Shown one piece after another: positions 9,835 to 21,638 of a stretch of DNA of 64,000 nucleotides. The stretch lies in contig CM043958.1 in NCBI GenBank assembly GCA_014529385.2, positions 80,568,025 to 80,632,024 on the forward strand, given 5' to 3'. The DNA is from Adiantum capillus-veneris. Its lineage: Eukaryota > Streptophyta > Polypodiopsida > Polypodiales > Pteridaceae. The position numbers and the translations under genes were made by a program. Below the pieces are notes generated by a model, which saw only the letters and a program-made list of their open reading frames with translations, was not told the DNA's origin and searched no databases. Each line of letters starts with the position of its first letter. Positions within the stretch are counted from its first letter, which is position 1.

Positions 9835-11427
9835 TGTCATAATAATCAATATCTAATTCTCCTAAATGATTTTCTCATATTAAACTGATCATTTAATGTG
9901 GGGAAGTGCCAAGGGAGAAAAAGCTAGAATATTGGTTAAGTTAGCAGACCGGCCACAGTAGGGATCCAAAGGAGGGAAAATAGGGATCCAAAGGGGGGGG
10001 CCATCTGCAAAAGAGCCATGTGAAACAATGGGCTAAAAAGACCCTAAGGTTCAGCCCATTAAGACTTCCAAAATGCTAAGGTTCCAAAATTCAAAGGTTG
10101 TGTCCAAAGGTCAACCTTAGGGAAAATTGGATGCTTAGTGTGTGCCCCAAAAAGTCTTTCTACATCCCTACATGGGAGGGGGCGAGCCCCAAAGCTAGGG
10201 CATGAGAGAGAAAGCCACACACACACACAGGCTCCCTTTACACAAAGGGAATGAGGGACACATGTCAGCTCCCTAGGCCAGATGCCCACAAGGTGTGCCC
10301 AATTCCTATTGGAAGACCCTTGAAGTGGACCAATGAGAATTAGGCTAGAGTAAATCTAGTTTAATTAATTTAAAAACATTTAATAAAAGAAACCAATAAG
10401 AATTAAGTGTCCTAGAAGACTATTGGGCAGTCTCCCAAGGGGTCCAATGAGCATTCAGGAGCCCCATGGCTTGCCTGATTCCTATTGGCCAGGAGGCAAA
10501 GGGGTCCAATGAGAGTTTAGTTTAATTATTTAATTATCTAAAGCTCTCACAAAAGGGGAAAGGGGGACACATGTCAGAAGGCTATCACTTATGCTGCTTA
10601 ATCCCTATTGGCTTGATCTGGGGAGGTCCAATGAGGCAAAAGCTAGCCTAACTTAGCAGCTAGGGCTCACCCAAGAGAGAGAGGGGGCTGATTTTTGCTT
10701 GGCATTGACACACACACACTCTCACACTTGACCATGTGTGAAGGGGAAAATACTCTATCTCCTCCCAAGCTTTAATGGAGAGCTCATCACCTACTCCAAG
10801 CTTGTGAGATAGAAGCCTACATCAACACTCTCTTGGCATGTGGATGCAAATCCAACCAAGAGCCAAGCTTCAATGCATGCTCATCTTCTCTACCAAGCTA
10901 ATTACTAAGCTAAGCTATGCTAATATGAGTGATTATGTGAGGAGATGTACTTCTTTCTCGTAAGATACTTCTTTTTCCTCTCAATCTACTCTCATACCCT
11001 GCTAGCTCTCACCATCTTCGAAGGTGTGTGAGGTCTTGGGTCTGAGAACGGGGATAATTCAAGTTGTGTTTGATTAAGTGTTTTGCTTGGTGTATGAAGC
11101 TTCCATCTTCATTGCACTAGCTAGTCTTGAAGGAACACAAAGAATTGTATTGTACAATGTCTCTCTTGATGGGAGAAACCATAATACAAAGCCTTTTGGA
11201 GGGGGGACCGGCTCCATGCAAATCCGGTCATCAACTGTTGTCAATAGCTTAATTGCTCTCTCTTTTGAAAGTATTGTCGATGCTATCTAACTAGGTGTTA
11301 TGCTTTTTGTTGCTCTCTCCACCCAAGCACTCTTGTAATTCTCATTAGGAATCAACTCTAATGAAATGCTCACTATGTTCATGCTAATTTCCGCTACACA
11401 TAAGATTTTAGGCCATTAAATGTTACA
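9835..11427 (+). repeat. A1 3' LTR
   Basis: 1593 bp, same length and ends as the 5' LTR, four mismatches by eye. Followed by the second AACTC target duplication. Confidence 0.95.
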
Positions 11428-11432
11428 AACTC
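11428..11432. repeat. Target site duplication of A1, right
   Basis: AACTC, identical to 2572-2576. Confidence 0.92.
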
Positions 11433-12268
11433 TGCCCCTTGTGATCAGTAGGTGGGTCAGGACTGATTCAACATTGGAAATATAATGAACATGTCGAGCT
11501 AAATTTTCCCTAGCAGACATTCTTTCCTATTGTGAAAACATCATACTCATCAATCATTTCTTTCCTACTTTAGACTTTAATGTACAAATGAGTTTAGTGC
11601 CGAGGTTTCCGTCGGATTTCTCCAACATGTTTTGGGGATATATTCATTTCTAACTAAACGTGTGCAATGTTAATTCAAACTACTTGAATAAAATTACGAC
11701 CTACCTCTTCCATTTCTTCGTCAATGGCTTGTGAGATGGCCGGTATTTGTTCATCCATGGGAGCTTTTCCCTTTCCATTTTACTCACTACTTTAAATGAT
11801 AAACTTGAAAAAGAGTTAAAGTCCGAGAGCATCATACCAAACCAATTGGAATATTAGAATCATTAATGAATCCACCGTATGCAAGAGATTTGATTTTTCC
11901 TTCGAGACCTAGCAATTTTATGGGTAGTTCTTTACTTGCCCTATGGGAACTAGCTCTAAGTTAATCACTTGGCTTAGATGATTAAGAGATTCAGAATTTT
12001 ACTAATTGATTTACAAGAGAGATGAAATAAGCGAGTTCAATCACTTCCCTAGAGCAATTTGAAGATGCAGAATTACCGCAGGCATGTGTGATGGAAAATT
12101 CTCTTCTTAATTGCCTAATGACGGTTTAATTTTCAGCCTTAATCACATTTTAATGTGAGAGAAGATTGAGTCTAATTTAATTGCAATACTATTGAATAAT
12201 AAAAGAATGAATTCCATCAAATCTGCTAAAAATAGTAACTTTTTCCATTATGTTCATTTCAAGGTACA
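11433..12268. other. AT-rich stretch without recognised gene
   Basis: About 830 bp of AT-rich sequence with no frame I recognise. It is the continuation of the DNA that A1 split at 2576, so it may include the rest of the minus-strand LTR that begins at 1763. Confidence 0.6.
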
Positions 12269-13736
12269 ATGGTGCTCTTTGGGGTCAGAGACCTTACAGT
12301 CCAGCTTCTAACAATGACAGAACAACTGAAAGGCAAAGGGAAGATCTTTCAGTGGGGACCCACTCAACAGCATAGTTTTGATACGCTTAAGGATGCGTTA
12401 GCTACAGCTCTAATTCTAGCTATTGTAGATCATTTGAAAACGTTCGTTTTGGAAACGGATGCTAGTGCTATTGCATTTGAAAGTAAGAAGCTGTTGGAGT
12501 GACTTATGCTCTCGTACGACGATAGTTTTAGTGGCTAGGTTTACATGGCTTTGTTCAAGATTATGTCTTGCATTGCCAAAAATGTCAAGTTAACAAAGCA
12601 GAACGCCTGAAGGCAGGAGGACTCTTACATCCTTTGGAGATTCCCAATGGGAAATGAGAAAGTATCTCTATGGATTTGATTGTGGGTTTACCCACCACTG
12701 TACGAGGTCATGACTCAGTATGGATGGTGGTAGACTTGACTAAACTATGTAAGTTTATTCCAACCAAATCAACGATTAAGACTCCAAAATAAGCCAAGTT
12801 ATTTATGGACACCCTATACAGATTATATGGCTTGCCAAGTAACATTGTGAGTGACCGTGATCCCAAGTTTAACACTCATTTTTGGAGGGATGTGTTTAAA
12901 CGATTGGGTACACAACTCAACCTCAGTATAGCCGATCATCCAGAAACGGATGGTCAGACTGAACGAGTAAACCAAGTGCTAGAGGATATGCTACACGCAT
13001 ACGTTAGCAAGAAACAAACAGATTGGGAAGAATATCTACCTCTTCTTGAGTTTGCTTATAACAGTGCTAAGCATGTCACAACTGGATTTAGTCCTTTCAT
13101 GCTCATGTATGGTTTTCAACCTAGGTCACCCGTTACGGTGGGGTTGGCAATCAAAAAACTCCAGTAGGTTAAGGATTATCTCCAAGACTATTTGGATATG
13201 CCGAAACTCGCTCGTCAGAACGTCGACAAGCGTAGGATCGGTATAAGAAGTACGCTGATGAGAAACGTCGGCAAGTTACCTTTGAAGAAGGGGAGGAAGT
13301 ATTTTTACGTGTGTCAGAGCATTTAGAAAGTCTGAAAACTGGGCCAACACCTAAATTATCTCCAAGATATTGTGGGTCTTTCAAAGTACTCAAGCGAGTT
13401 GGTGATCGTGCCTACAAACTATCGTTACCCACACACTCTCGTGTCCATCCGGTGTTTCATGTAAACCGTTTACGTAAGCGATTACATGGGGACGACAATG
13501 TTATTGACCAACAGATTCTGGTCGATTTCATTGAACCTCCTACCCTACCGCATGAACCTGAACAAATTCTTGACTATCATGATTTACGTACGTGTCATCA
13601 TGTACGTCGACAAGCTTTAATCAAGTGGAAAGACCGACCTAAGGAAGGTGCCACTTGGGAAAACATTAGTGCTCTTAAGAAGAAGTTTCCCACTTTTGTT
13701 TTTGAGGACGAAAACCCTTCCTTAAGGGGGGAGTAA
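12269..13736 (+). pseudogene. Chromovirus remnant: RT/RNase H edge, integrase, chromodomain
   Basis: Pieces of a Ty3 pol in the right order. 12269-12502 holds the RT/RNase H junction (FQWGPTQQHSFDTLKDAL, FVLETDAS). It then jumps to the integrase zinc region near 12560-12600 (CQKCQVNKAE), a frame with internal stops at about 12655 and 12790. 12805-13167 is the integrase core with SDRDPKF and TDGQTE. 13311-13736 is a C-terminal segment with a classical chromodomain (EPEQILDYHD, LIKWKDRPKEGATWE). Most of RNase H is missing, and stops and frameshifts are frequent, so it is dead. The TAA 13734-13736 is followed at once by an LTR start. Its chromodomain is more canonical than that of A1, so it belongs to a different lineage. 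Confidence 0.85.
13724..13733 (+). promoter_or_regulatory. Polypurine tract
   Basis: AAGGGGGGAG ends three bases before TGTCAGGAC, the expected position for plus-strand priming next to a 3' LTR. Confidence 0.75.
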
Positions 13737-13900
13737 TGTCAGGACAAGGGCAAGGCCAGAGAGTCACGAACTAGGCCAGGGGCCAGGCTAGGCAGTGTGG
13801 ATAGGGGATCCGTCTAGGGCAAGAGGCTAGGAGCCTGCCTCTATATTGGGAGGTTGGGAGGAGGATCCTATGGTCTAGTCACCCAAGGCATTACATATAA
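13737..13900 (+). repeat. Truncated 3' LTR of the chromovirus remnant
   Basis: Starts TGTCAGGAC right after the polypurine tract and stop codon. GC-rich, with repeats of GCCAGG/GGCCAGG type. The end is not defined; Penelope-like sequence follows from about 13918, so only about 160 bp seem to remain. Confidence 0.5.
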
Positions 13901-13917
13901 CTGATGTTTGATTACTG

Positions 13918-15867
13918 TTGCAGGTTTCAAAAGAAGCTACTGGACGGTTATCTCTAGGCCCCTTGCCAAAGAAAAAGGATCGCCTTTTTATTAATGTTTT
14001 GTACTGCAACTCTCTGATGGACTTACCTATTCTTAGATCTTTTTTTGGGGTGTTCTTTTTTGGATTAAACTTTCGGTTGTCCCTTGCTTGGGAAAATTGT
14101 ATGTTCACTTGGAGTTTTAAACCTTCCCTAAAGCTTTTACTTTTTTACCAAAAGCTAGTGTTTACCTCCACAACTGAGCCTTTCTCTTGTTCTTGTACCC
14201 CTTCTGACCCTGGTTTTGTTCCTAACCTTGGTCATGTTTTGGCTAATGTGGAGCATCTGCTTGTGCCCCCAAAGGTTAAGAGAGTACTCATGTTGGTATT
14301 AAACCACATACCTTCTTGTCCCCCTGATTTACATGAGGCTTTTAAAGAATTGTATTTGGTCTTGTTAAAACTTCTTTCTGACAAGATAGTCTTCTTACCT
14401 CCTAATATGGATGTCAACTGAGTTAGGCAGGCTTTTTATGTATATTGTCTGGGATGGCTACCTCAAAAGTTTGGTTATGATGCTGATGTAGACATGAATG
14501 TCATCTTTTCCTCTCTTAAACATTGATACCTTATTACATCTGGTAACAAGGCCAAACAACCCTCTTTTTATTTGTAAAGCACTGATACAAAAGGAAATTC
14601 AACAGAATTACCAGTAGTGACTTCTCTCACTGCTTAGAGGACCCTTCTAGAACCATCATGGATATGCTTAAAAGGATGAACTTACCACCTTCGGCACCTT
14701 TTCCCTTCCTTATGGCATATTTCAAAATACACAAGAATAGTTTCAGGTGGCTAACTTGTAGTGCTTCTAGTATTTACTCAGAAGCCTCGTTGCTTATGGC
14801 ATGCCTCTTAAAATCTTTCCTGCCAAAACTAAAACAAAGAGCAAGGATCCTTAATCAAAAAACTCTTCTTTGCCATAAGTTAAGGATACAATCCTGGTGG
14901 ATTATTGAATCCATCTATGATTGTGTAATTAACCTACCAAATGATGCTAGCATATTCTACTCAGCAGACATCAAGAAATGTTATGAGAATATCCCCCATA
15001 ATGGAGATATGGGTCTAATTCCTCTCATTAATAACCTCATTACTTGTGCTTTCCAAATAGCAAAAACCCCCTACATTTCTTTCCAAAACTTCCCAATTTT
15101 CTATCAAGAGGGGACATGGTCAAGAGCAGGTGCTCCTTCTCCCTTGATGATGTAATTAAGATCAACACCTGGTTGATTAACCATATGTACATTCAATGCT
15201 ACCAGCAGTTCTACCATCAAACTAATGGGATCCCCATGGGGCTTGCATGTTCACCTATATGATGTAATCTTTATTTACATGCTTTGGAGTACAATTACTA
15301 TGAAAAAATGATAATATCTCCAACCTCTAGGGAATTGTTAACTGAGCTAGCTATCCCGTTTAGATATTTTGATGATATCCTATGGATAGATTGTCAAAGA
15401 CCAGATTGGTTCATTGCTAAGGACGGAATTTACCCACCAGAGCTCACTATTGAAGGAAAGAAATCTTTACAAACAACATTCCTAAGTCTTTCCCTCTCCA
15501 TAATTGATGGCAAAATTTAGAAAGCTCTAGCTAAAAACCATACATCCCTCTAGATTATCTTATAAAATACATCCATAGAGCTAGCAATAGACCTAGCAAT
15601 TGGGCACATAAAGTCATCCTATCACAGCTAAAACCTATTCTTTTTTGCAACTCAAATACTCTAAATGCCTCTATTGACATCCACTAGCTTGTAGCTGCGT
15701 TTTGTAGAAATGGTTTTGAAAAGGTGAAATTGTGGAGATTGATCAAGCAGACCCTATAGGGTTATTGCTCCTCCAATTTTACTTGTGATCCTAAAGCACT
15801 CCTACACATGATGTCTCTAAATGATGAGCACTAGGACCCCCATAAGAGGGGGCCTAGTGCCCCCTCT
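13918..15867 (+). pseudogene. Penelope-like reverse transcriptase remnant, 5' part
   Basis: Several frames give one collinear RT. 14100-14421 carries a Cys-containing N-terminal block (FSCSCTPSDPGF, then GHVLANVEHLLVPP). 14658-15155 has KIHKN, the hallmark of Penelope-like RTs, and motif A (FYSADIKKCYENIPH). 15172-15262 has motif B (GIPMGLACSP). 15284-15520 has motif C (FRYFDDILWID) and a FLSLSLSIIDGKI segment. 15539-15850 continues in another frame (LDYLIKYIHRASNRPSNW). Stops and at least four frame changes make it a pseudogene. No GIY-YIG endonuclease is seen. The CACTA element interrupts it at 15868, and the frame can be followed for about 25 codons beyond 23565. The RT type is clear; whether it is a true Penelope element or a related KIHK-class RT is an inference. 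Confidence 0.65.
15865..15867. repeat. CACTA target site duplication, left
   Basis: TCT directly before CACTACAAGAGG; TCT also follows the right end at 23565-23567. Three-base duplications are standard for CACTA elements. Confidence 0.85.
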
Positions 15868-15879
15868 CACTACAAGAGG
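15868..15879 (+). repeat. CACTA left terminal inverted repeat
   Basis: CACTACAAGAGG, the exact reverse complement of 23553-23564. Confidence 0.92.
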
Positions 15880-15915
15880 CTCTTCATATTAGCGACGCTC
15901 AAAATTTTTTTTCCC

Positions 15916-15997
15916 GGCGTCGCTATAAGCGTCGCTATGAGCGTCGCAAATTTACAAATAAATTTGCGACGCTTATAGCGACGCTCATAGCGACGCC
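15916..15997. repeat. Left subterminal hairpin of GCGTCGCTAT repeats
   Basis: Two arms of about 38 bp face each other across a 3-base loop (CAA), with only two mismatches. Each arm holds three GCGTCGC units spaced by TATAA or TATGA. Such subterminal repeats are binding sites for the TNPA-type protein in other CACTA elements; that role is inferred here. Confidence 0.85.
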
Positions 15998-16029
15998 AGC
16001 TGGGGTAAAAAAAATAATCGAGCGCGCCC

Positions 16030-16058
16030 AAAAACTCAGATCTCAGATCTGAGTTTTT
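16030..16058. repeat. Perfect inverted repeat, 14-bp arms
   Basis: AAAAACTCAGATCT and its exact reverse complement are separated by a single C. Lies inside the left end of the CACTA element, before the microsatellites. Confidence 0.85.
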
Positions 16059-16095
16059 CGGCGCCCTCAAGCAAGGAGCAGGTAACGCTCTCCCT

Positions 16096-16125
16096 CACTC
16101 TCTCTCTCTCTCTCTTTTTCTTCTC

Positions 16126-16168
<43 letters not shown>

Positions 16169-16286
16169 AGAGGAAGGAGAGCCAGGTATGCTCCTTCCCT
16201 CTCCTCATTCTCATGTTCCCTTCCCCTCTTTCTCTCTCCCTCTCTCTCTCTCTCTCACACACACATACACACACACACATAGTGTT

Positions 16287-16324
<38 letters not shown>

Positions 16325-16340
16325 AACAAAAACAAAAACG
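16096..16340. repeat. CT, CA and GA microsatellites
   Basis: CT run at about 16096-16115, CA run at 16128-16164, CT at about 16236-16256, CA to about 16280, GA at 16290-16320. Long frames here (for example 16095-16532 on the minus strand) are repeat artefacts. Confidence 0.9.
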
Positions 16341-16365
16341 CACACACACATACATAAACAAAGAA

Positions 16366-16555
16366 TGCACACACACATTGAGAGAGAAAAAGAGAGAGAG
16401 AGCATGCATAAACAAAAAACGCACGCATTGAGAGAGGAAAAGAGAGAGAGAACATGCATAAACAAAAAACGCACACATTGAGAGAGGAAAAGAGAGAGAA
16501 AACATGCATACGATCCAAAAAAACGCACACACATTGAGAGAGAAAGAGAGAGAAA
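16366..16555. repeat. Minisatellite, about 50 bp x 4
   Basis: Units begin GCACACATTGAGAGAG or a close variant, continue with a GA-rich stretch and end with CATGCATAAACAAAAAAC. Two middle copies are nearly identical; the last is cut short. Confidence 0.8.
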
Positions 16556-16813
16556 CTAATTTAACGTCGTAGGAAACTAATTAAAATTAAAAGACCTAAA
16601 GATCTAGCCGACGAGGAGTTGAACTGAAGACCTATTATTCAAGAGGGAAATGGCATAATCAATCTATCATACTTGGCATGGGTGATAGAAAGGTTATACC
16701 ATTTATCTCTTTTTATTGGCACACACATCCACACACGCGCACACACACAAGAAGAAGAGAGTTATAACGTCGTAGGAAACTATCTTAAAAGACGTTAAAG
16801 ATTAGGTTATATG

Positions 16814-17172
16814 TAGACTTACATTAAATTAGATTTAGGTTTATTTTTAACTAGATTTACGTTTATTTAAGCTAGATTTAGATTTACGTTATATTAGATT
16901 AGATTTAGGTCTCCATAGACTGCGATGCTTGCATGAAGCGGGTGAAGAAAGCCCTCAATGGAATATAGGGTATTGCTGCCTTCACTCATGGTGGGCTCCG
17001 TCGATCCAAAAGTACTGGTGAAATGTCTTCAGAAGATAGGGAAGAAGGTGGATCTTCAGGGCGGCAAGAGTCACTACATCCCCGACACAATGACCATCTA
17101 GACAACCTCTAGTCATTAGACTTACGTTAAATTAGATTTAGCTTTATTTTTAGTTAGATTTACGTTTATTTA
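16814..17172. repeat. Direct repeats bracketing the captured HMA fragment
   Basis: A segment of about 55 bp starting TAGACTTAC occurs at 16814-16869 and again at 17117-17172 with about three mismatches. The HMA fragment lies between the copies. Confidence 0.8.
16921..17101 (+). pseudogene. Captured heavy-metal-associated (HMA) domain fragment
   Basis: The 5' part reads CDACMKRVKKALNGI, then a TAG, then GI: the CxxC metal-binding loop and first helix of plant HMA proteins (copper chaperone and HIPP type). After a frame change near 16990 it reads VGSVDPKVLVKCLQKIGKKV, the typical last strand and helix of the same fold, and stops at TAG 17099-17101. In intact proteins the two Cys residues bind copper or other soft metals. 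The stop and frameshift make this fragment noncoding. It lies inside the CACTA element, upstream of its transposase, on the same strand, flanked by direct repeats. This is best explained as host sequence captured by the transposon. Which host gene it came from cannot be told. Confidence 0.75.
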
Positions 17173-17485
17173 GATTTACGCTTATTTACGTTAGATCGAG
17201 TCCACGCAAGAATTACTTACGGTTTAGGGTTTAGAGTTAGACGAACAGTGAAAAGATCTACTGTGAAAAGATGTTAAGATGAAGTGAAGTGCTACAGCTA
17301 GAGAAGAGGCAAAGGGATTTTGTCCACTACATGCAGTATCATGTAGACGTGGGTGTGTAGATTTCTTGTACCCACAAATATAGGTATTGACCAATAAAGA
17401 CGAGATTATAACCCGGTGGTTCTGATCTCCGTGCACCTCTAGACCGAGGTGTGCGGGGATTGGACATGACTAGAGAATGTGAGGT

Positions 17486-17487
<2 letters not shown>

Positions 17488-17571
<84 letters not shown>
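17488..17571. repeat. GA microsatellite, about 84 bp
   Basis: Uninterrupted GA dinucleotides about 65 bp upstream of the transposase ATG. Confidence 0.95.
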
Positions 17572-17575
<4 letters not shown>

Positions 17576-17637
17576 GACGAAGAATGCCAATAGAATATTA
17601 AATTTGTTGTCCAGGTTATAAGTTTTTTATCCTCATT

Positions 17638-20600
17638 ATGAGTAGCGACGAGGATGTGGGACCGTCCAACCGAAACACCTATCTCTCAACGAGGGTCTTA
17701 TGTCCTTGTAATCAATGCAAGCATGCTGTGCGACGGACAAGACGTGTTTCTTTGCAGCACGTTCGCGAATTTGGCGAGTTCGATCCATCTATTATAGATC
17801 GAGTTGTTGCCAATTATAACTCGTCGGACTCTGACGCTGGCCAACAAGCAGCAATCTTGCAACCCAATAGACGTGTTCGCAGGCGCTTTGGTCAAGCAGC
17901 ATATGTGAGGCCACAAGATGTAGCCTCTGACAGCTCGGGGGATGATTATGCAGAGCACATTCCCAACGAGGCAATGTTTGAGCCCGAGATTGATGAAATG
18001 ATCGAGACGATCATGGATTCAGAAAGGCTTATCTATGATGATATGAAAAGTGAAGCCGATACGTCATTGTATAATGGAGCACGTATGTCTAGATTGAAAG
18101 CACTCCTGGTTCTTCTCAACATGCAGGCAAAGTTTGGATGGAGTGACACTAGCGTCACAGCGCTTTTCAGGTGATCTATTACAATTAGTTTACTTTAATA
18201 GAACTCTAAATGTATAATGATCTGATAGATTTTTACACGACTGTATCATATTTTTATGTTGTGTAGATTGCTGAAAGAGCACATACTACCAGCTGACAAT
18301 GTGATGCCAGATTCCCGAGATGAAGCAAGAAAGATTTTGCGAAACTTGGGGATGGATTACAATTCTATCCACGCTTGTCCTAATGACTGCATTCTTTTCA
18401 GAGGGGAATACACAGACATGGAGAAGTGTCCGAAATGTGATTCCGAAAGATATCGAGTAGATCTCCACGGGACAAAAATTCCACAAAAGGTTTTGCGACA
18501 TTTTCCTTTGCTTCCTCGCATCAAGCATTTCTTCGAATGTAAGTCCATGGCCGCCCTAGCATCATGGCATGAGGAGAATAAATCTTCGGATGGTGTGCTA
18601 CGAATTCCTGCAGATTGCGCAGCCTGGAAACATATAGATGGAACATGGTCGGATTTTGCCAGGGAAGCTCAAAATTTGCGCTTAGGCCTGGCTATGGATG
18701 GCGTAAATCCATTTGGTCAAAGATCAACATCTTACAGTGTATGGCCCGTTGTCATCGTCAACTACAACATTCCCCCGTGGTTGACTACGAAGAAGGGGCA
18801 CCTATGGCTAAGCTTGATTGTGCCAGGGCGATATAAAGTGGGGAATATGGATGTGTATCTTCGTCCACTATTGGAAGAGCTACAACAATTGTGGATTGGC
18901 ATAGAGGTGGTGGATATGAGCCGACACATAGGACGACGGAATGCTTTGATCAGAGGTATTCTAATGTGGACCATGCATGACTATCCCGGGCTAGCAGAAT
19001 GCTCAGGTGATCTATTGACACTCCTCACTCAGACACTGTAAATCTTGTTTTTTCCCATAGTTGATCTATTATCATGTGTATACATGCAGGGCTTCAAACA
19101 AGCGGATACAGAGCATGTGTCACATGTGGACCTAGACTGAATGCACGTAGGGCACCCTCATTGAAGAAGCAAATCTACGAAGGTCATCAAGCGTATCTTC
19201 CAGAGAATCATGTGTTACGCGACGGCTTTTTGGGAAGAGAGCCACCAAGGATGTCTGCACAAGCATGGTTAGAGCAGAAGGAGATGTGCGATGACAGATT
19301 GCCTCCAGGGATGAAGAGACTATCTCTATGGTACGAGTTACCATACTGGCCCCGACTCGTGATCAATCACTTGCTCGATCCAATGCACATATTCAAGAAT
19401 GTGGGTAATCTACTATGGGACCATTTGACCGGAAAGAAAGATACTTTGGGAGCCAGATTTGACCTTAGAAATGTGGATCGTATGGAGCAATATTGGCCGC
19501 AAACAGCGTCTGATGGATCGATAAAACTTCCTAAAGCACCATGGATTTTCACAGGAGCCCAAGAGCGCAAAGTAAAAGAGGCCATTCGATCTTTGCGGAC
19601 CCCCACTGGCGTAATGCACTCGCTCCGAACGTGTTTTACTAAAGAAGGAAAGCTTACCGGTTTGAAGTCACACGATTGGCATAAAATGTGTCAGGTACGT
19701 TCATAGTGGACTTTAATATCATTGCATAAAATGTGGACTTTAATATCATTGCTGCACATACTTTACAGTTTATTTTACCGGTTGCCATTGAGGGATGTTT
19801 GTCTCTCGACATCCGTAACACAATCTACAAACTTGCAAAGCTGGTGCAATGGATCTCACAAAAGGAGATCGACGTAGACTCCATACCATTCGCCAAACTA
19901 AATGCTGCGGAGCTTGTGTGCATGTTTGACAAACATTTTCCTACTACAATGCTAACCATTCAGGTGCATCTTCTTGTTCACATAGTTGATGAGGTGGAAA
20001 TAGCTGGCACAGTTCATTCCAGATGGATGTTCTTCTTAGAGCGTTTCATGAAAACGCTTAAGGGATATGTGCGTCAAAAGGCACGTCCGGAGGGTAGCAT
20101 GGCAGAAGGTTGGTTGGTATCAGAGTCCCTAGTGTACATTGGAGAGTGGCTAGACGGATTTGATAAATCCCGGGACACGCTATGGCGAACCATAGATGAT
20201 GAGCGCATATCTGGGATTGTCATGTGCAATCTCGGTGTTGAGAAGAAGATGACGAAAGATCTAGAGGCTAAAATCAACCGATTTTGCATGCTTCACAATC
20301 CAGTGATGCAAAAGTGGATTTCACAATATGAGGATGCAAAGCAAGAGCGACAAAGGGCACGAATCGAGTGGAGACGGGGAAGACGACCACCGATGCACTA
20401 TCCAGCGGTTCTGGAGAGCCTACCAACCTTCATGAGCTTAAGATGGTTGCACAACCAATTGAAAAGCGCACAACAATGCGGTGACGAAGTGACTGAAGAA
20501 GAGTGGGAGTACTCTCGGGGTTGCGCGACCAAGGTAAGTTTGCAATGTACGACTAGCAAGTGACTTTATTTATAAACGTTTGAACGGCCACTCATAATCT

Positions 20601-21366
20601 TTGTTCGTTGTAGTATAAGTCATACACAGCAGCATGGTGTAAAGGTCGACATTTTAGGGTGGAACGAATCGACAAAAAGCGTTTTACTCAAGATTGTGGA
20701 ATCATGGCAAAATTTGAACAGTCTAGTCGACGACGTTCCTCTGATGCAGATCCCGTGGTGGCGGAACTCACTTACTTCGGCACGCTGCAAGAGATTTTGA
20801 GGATCGATTACAGAGGATTTTTTGTCGACTTGTTCGACGTGCAATGGTTCAAGATAATCATGGAGGGTCGCAACGCTACTGTGCGTAGAGGAGAGTCTGG
20901 TTTTCTTGAGGTGGATTCTACTAAGAAATGGACTGACCTAAGAGACACTTTCGTACTACCCGAGCATTGTGAACAAGTAAGTATATAAATAGTTAACATC
21001 CCCCTTTTACAAGTTATGTGCTTGAAAGCTCTCATGTAAGTTATGTGGCTCTGGCAGGTAGTATTTCATCCTACAAAGTCTACATCAAACTGGTGGTACG
21101 TCATAGAGGTAGCCCCTCGTAGTGCAAGGACGTATGAAGGCTACCATGTGCCAATCACAACGACATCAATGGAGGAGATCAGAGAAGATGCTCAATCAGA
21201 AGCCGCTGCGGTGGTGCCAGACGAGCATCAAGATGCTACTACTCTATATGGGGTGCATGCACAGGAGCTACAAAATGAAACAGAGGATATGTGTTTAAAC
21301 GGAGAGCTCTATATAGATATAGGAAGTTATGCTGAGTTATGCGAGGATGAGAGAGAGATCTCTTAA
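17638..21366 (+). CDS. CACTA transposase, tnp2 type (six exons)
   Basis: Exons that keep the frame with GT-AG introns: 17638-18170, 18267-19006, 19090-19694, 19769-20533, 20614-20976, 21058-21366; total 1104 residues. The nuclear enzyme cuts and joins element ends. Residues 20-35 carry CPCNQC, the start of the Transpos_assoc zinc region. Exons 2-3 are Transposase_21: a Cys pair around CPKC, IPQKVLRHFPLLPR, WLTTKKGHLWLSLIVPG, with candidate catalytic Asp 322 (AMDGVNPFG) and Asp 415 (WTMHDYPG). Exon 3 has a Cys pair (ACVTCGP) and LDPMHIFKNV. Exon 4 matches DUF4218 (RWMFFLERFMKTLKGYVRQKARPEGS, split mentally at 20). Exons 5-6 match DUF4216 (YFGTLQEILRIDY, then WWYVIEVAPR). Two exons join through split codons (Arg178, Gly425). 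No internal stop appears in the spliced frame. Alternative joins are possible at exon 4, whose upstream intron contains a short direct repeat. Confidence 0.93.
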
Positions 21367-21638
21367 AGCCACAAATATTGTATTTGAACAATTTTGCTCC
21401 GTGTTGTAAAAGCTCTGGCTCTCTAAGTACCTTCCATGGTGTATAACGCTCTTTTCTACTCGCGCTCACATCTTTTGATTGAAAATTCTGAGTTTTCGAC
21501 TTGCCTCTTCTATCACTCGATTCATTGCGTCATTGTATTTATATGCGTCATTACGTCATTGTATTTAATGGTCTTTGCGTCATTGTCTACTCTATTCATT
21601 CAATATTAAGTTTAAATATTCGTGTGTTTAATGCAGGT

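Larger units (their letters stand above)
2577..11427 (+). mobile_element. A1: complete Ty3/Gypsy chromovirus (family A)
   Basis: An 8851-bp LTR retrotransposon with every expected landmark in order: 5' LTR, initiator-Met primer site, one gag-pol frame with a C-terminal chromodomain-like segment, 3' LTR. The 5-bp target duplication AACTC is at 2572-2576 and 11428-11432. LTR ends are TGTCA and TTACA. Both LTRs are 1593 bp, and by eye they differ at four positions, so the insertion is recent on the scale of LTR divergence. Because the ORF is unbroken, A1 may be autonomous; transcription cannot be judged from sequence. Its sister A2 lies at 25700-32146, and a more diverged family B at 41449-56677. 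Confidence 0.95.

Noticed and set aside
16095-16534. Long ORFs on both strands made of Ser, Leu, Arg, Glu, Cys and Val
   Set aside because: Translations of CT, GA and CA microsatellites. The same holds for 17339-17590, 37105-37455, 59929-60384 and 60601-61528.
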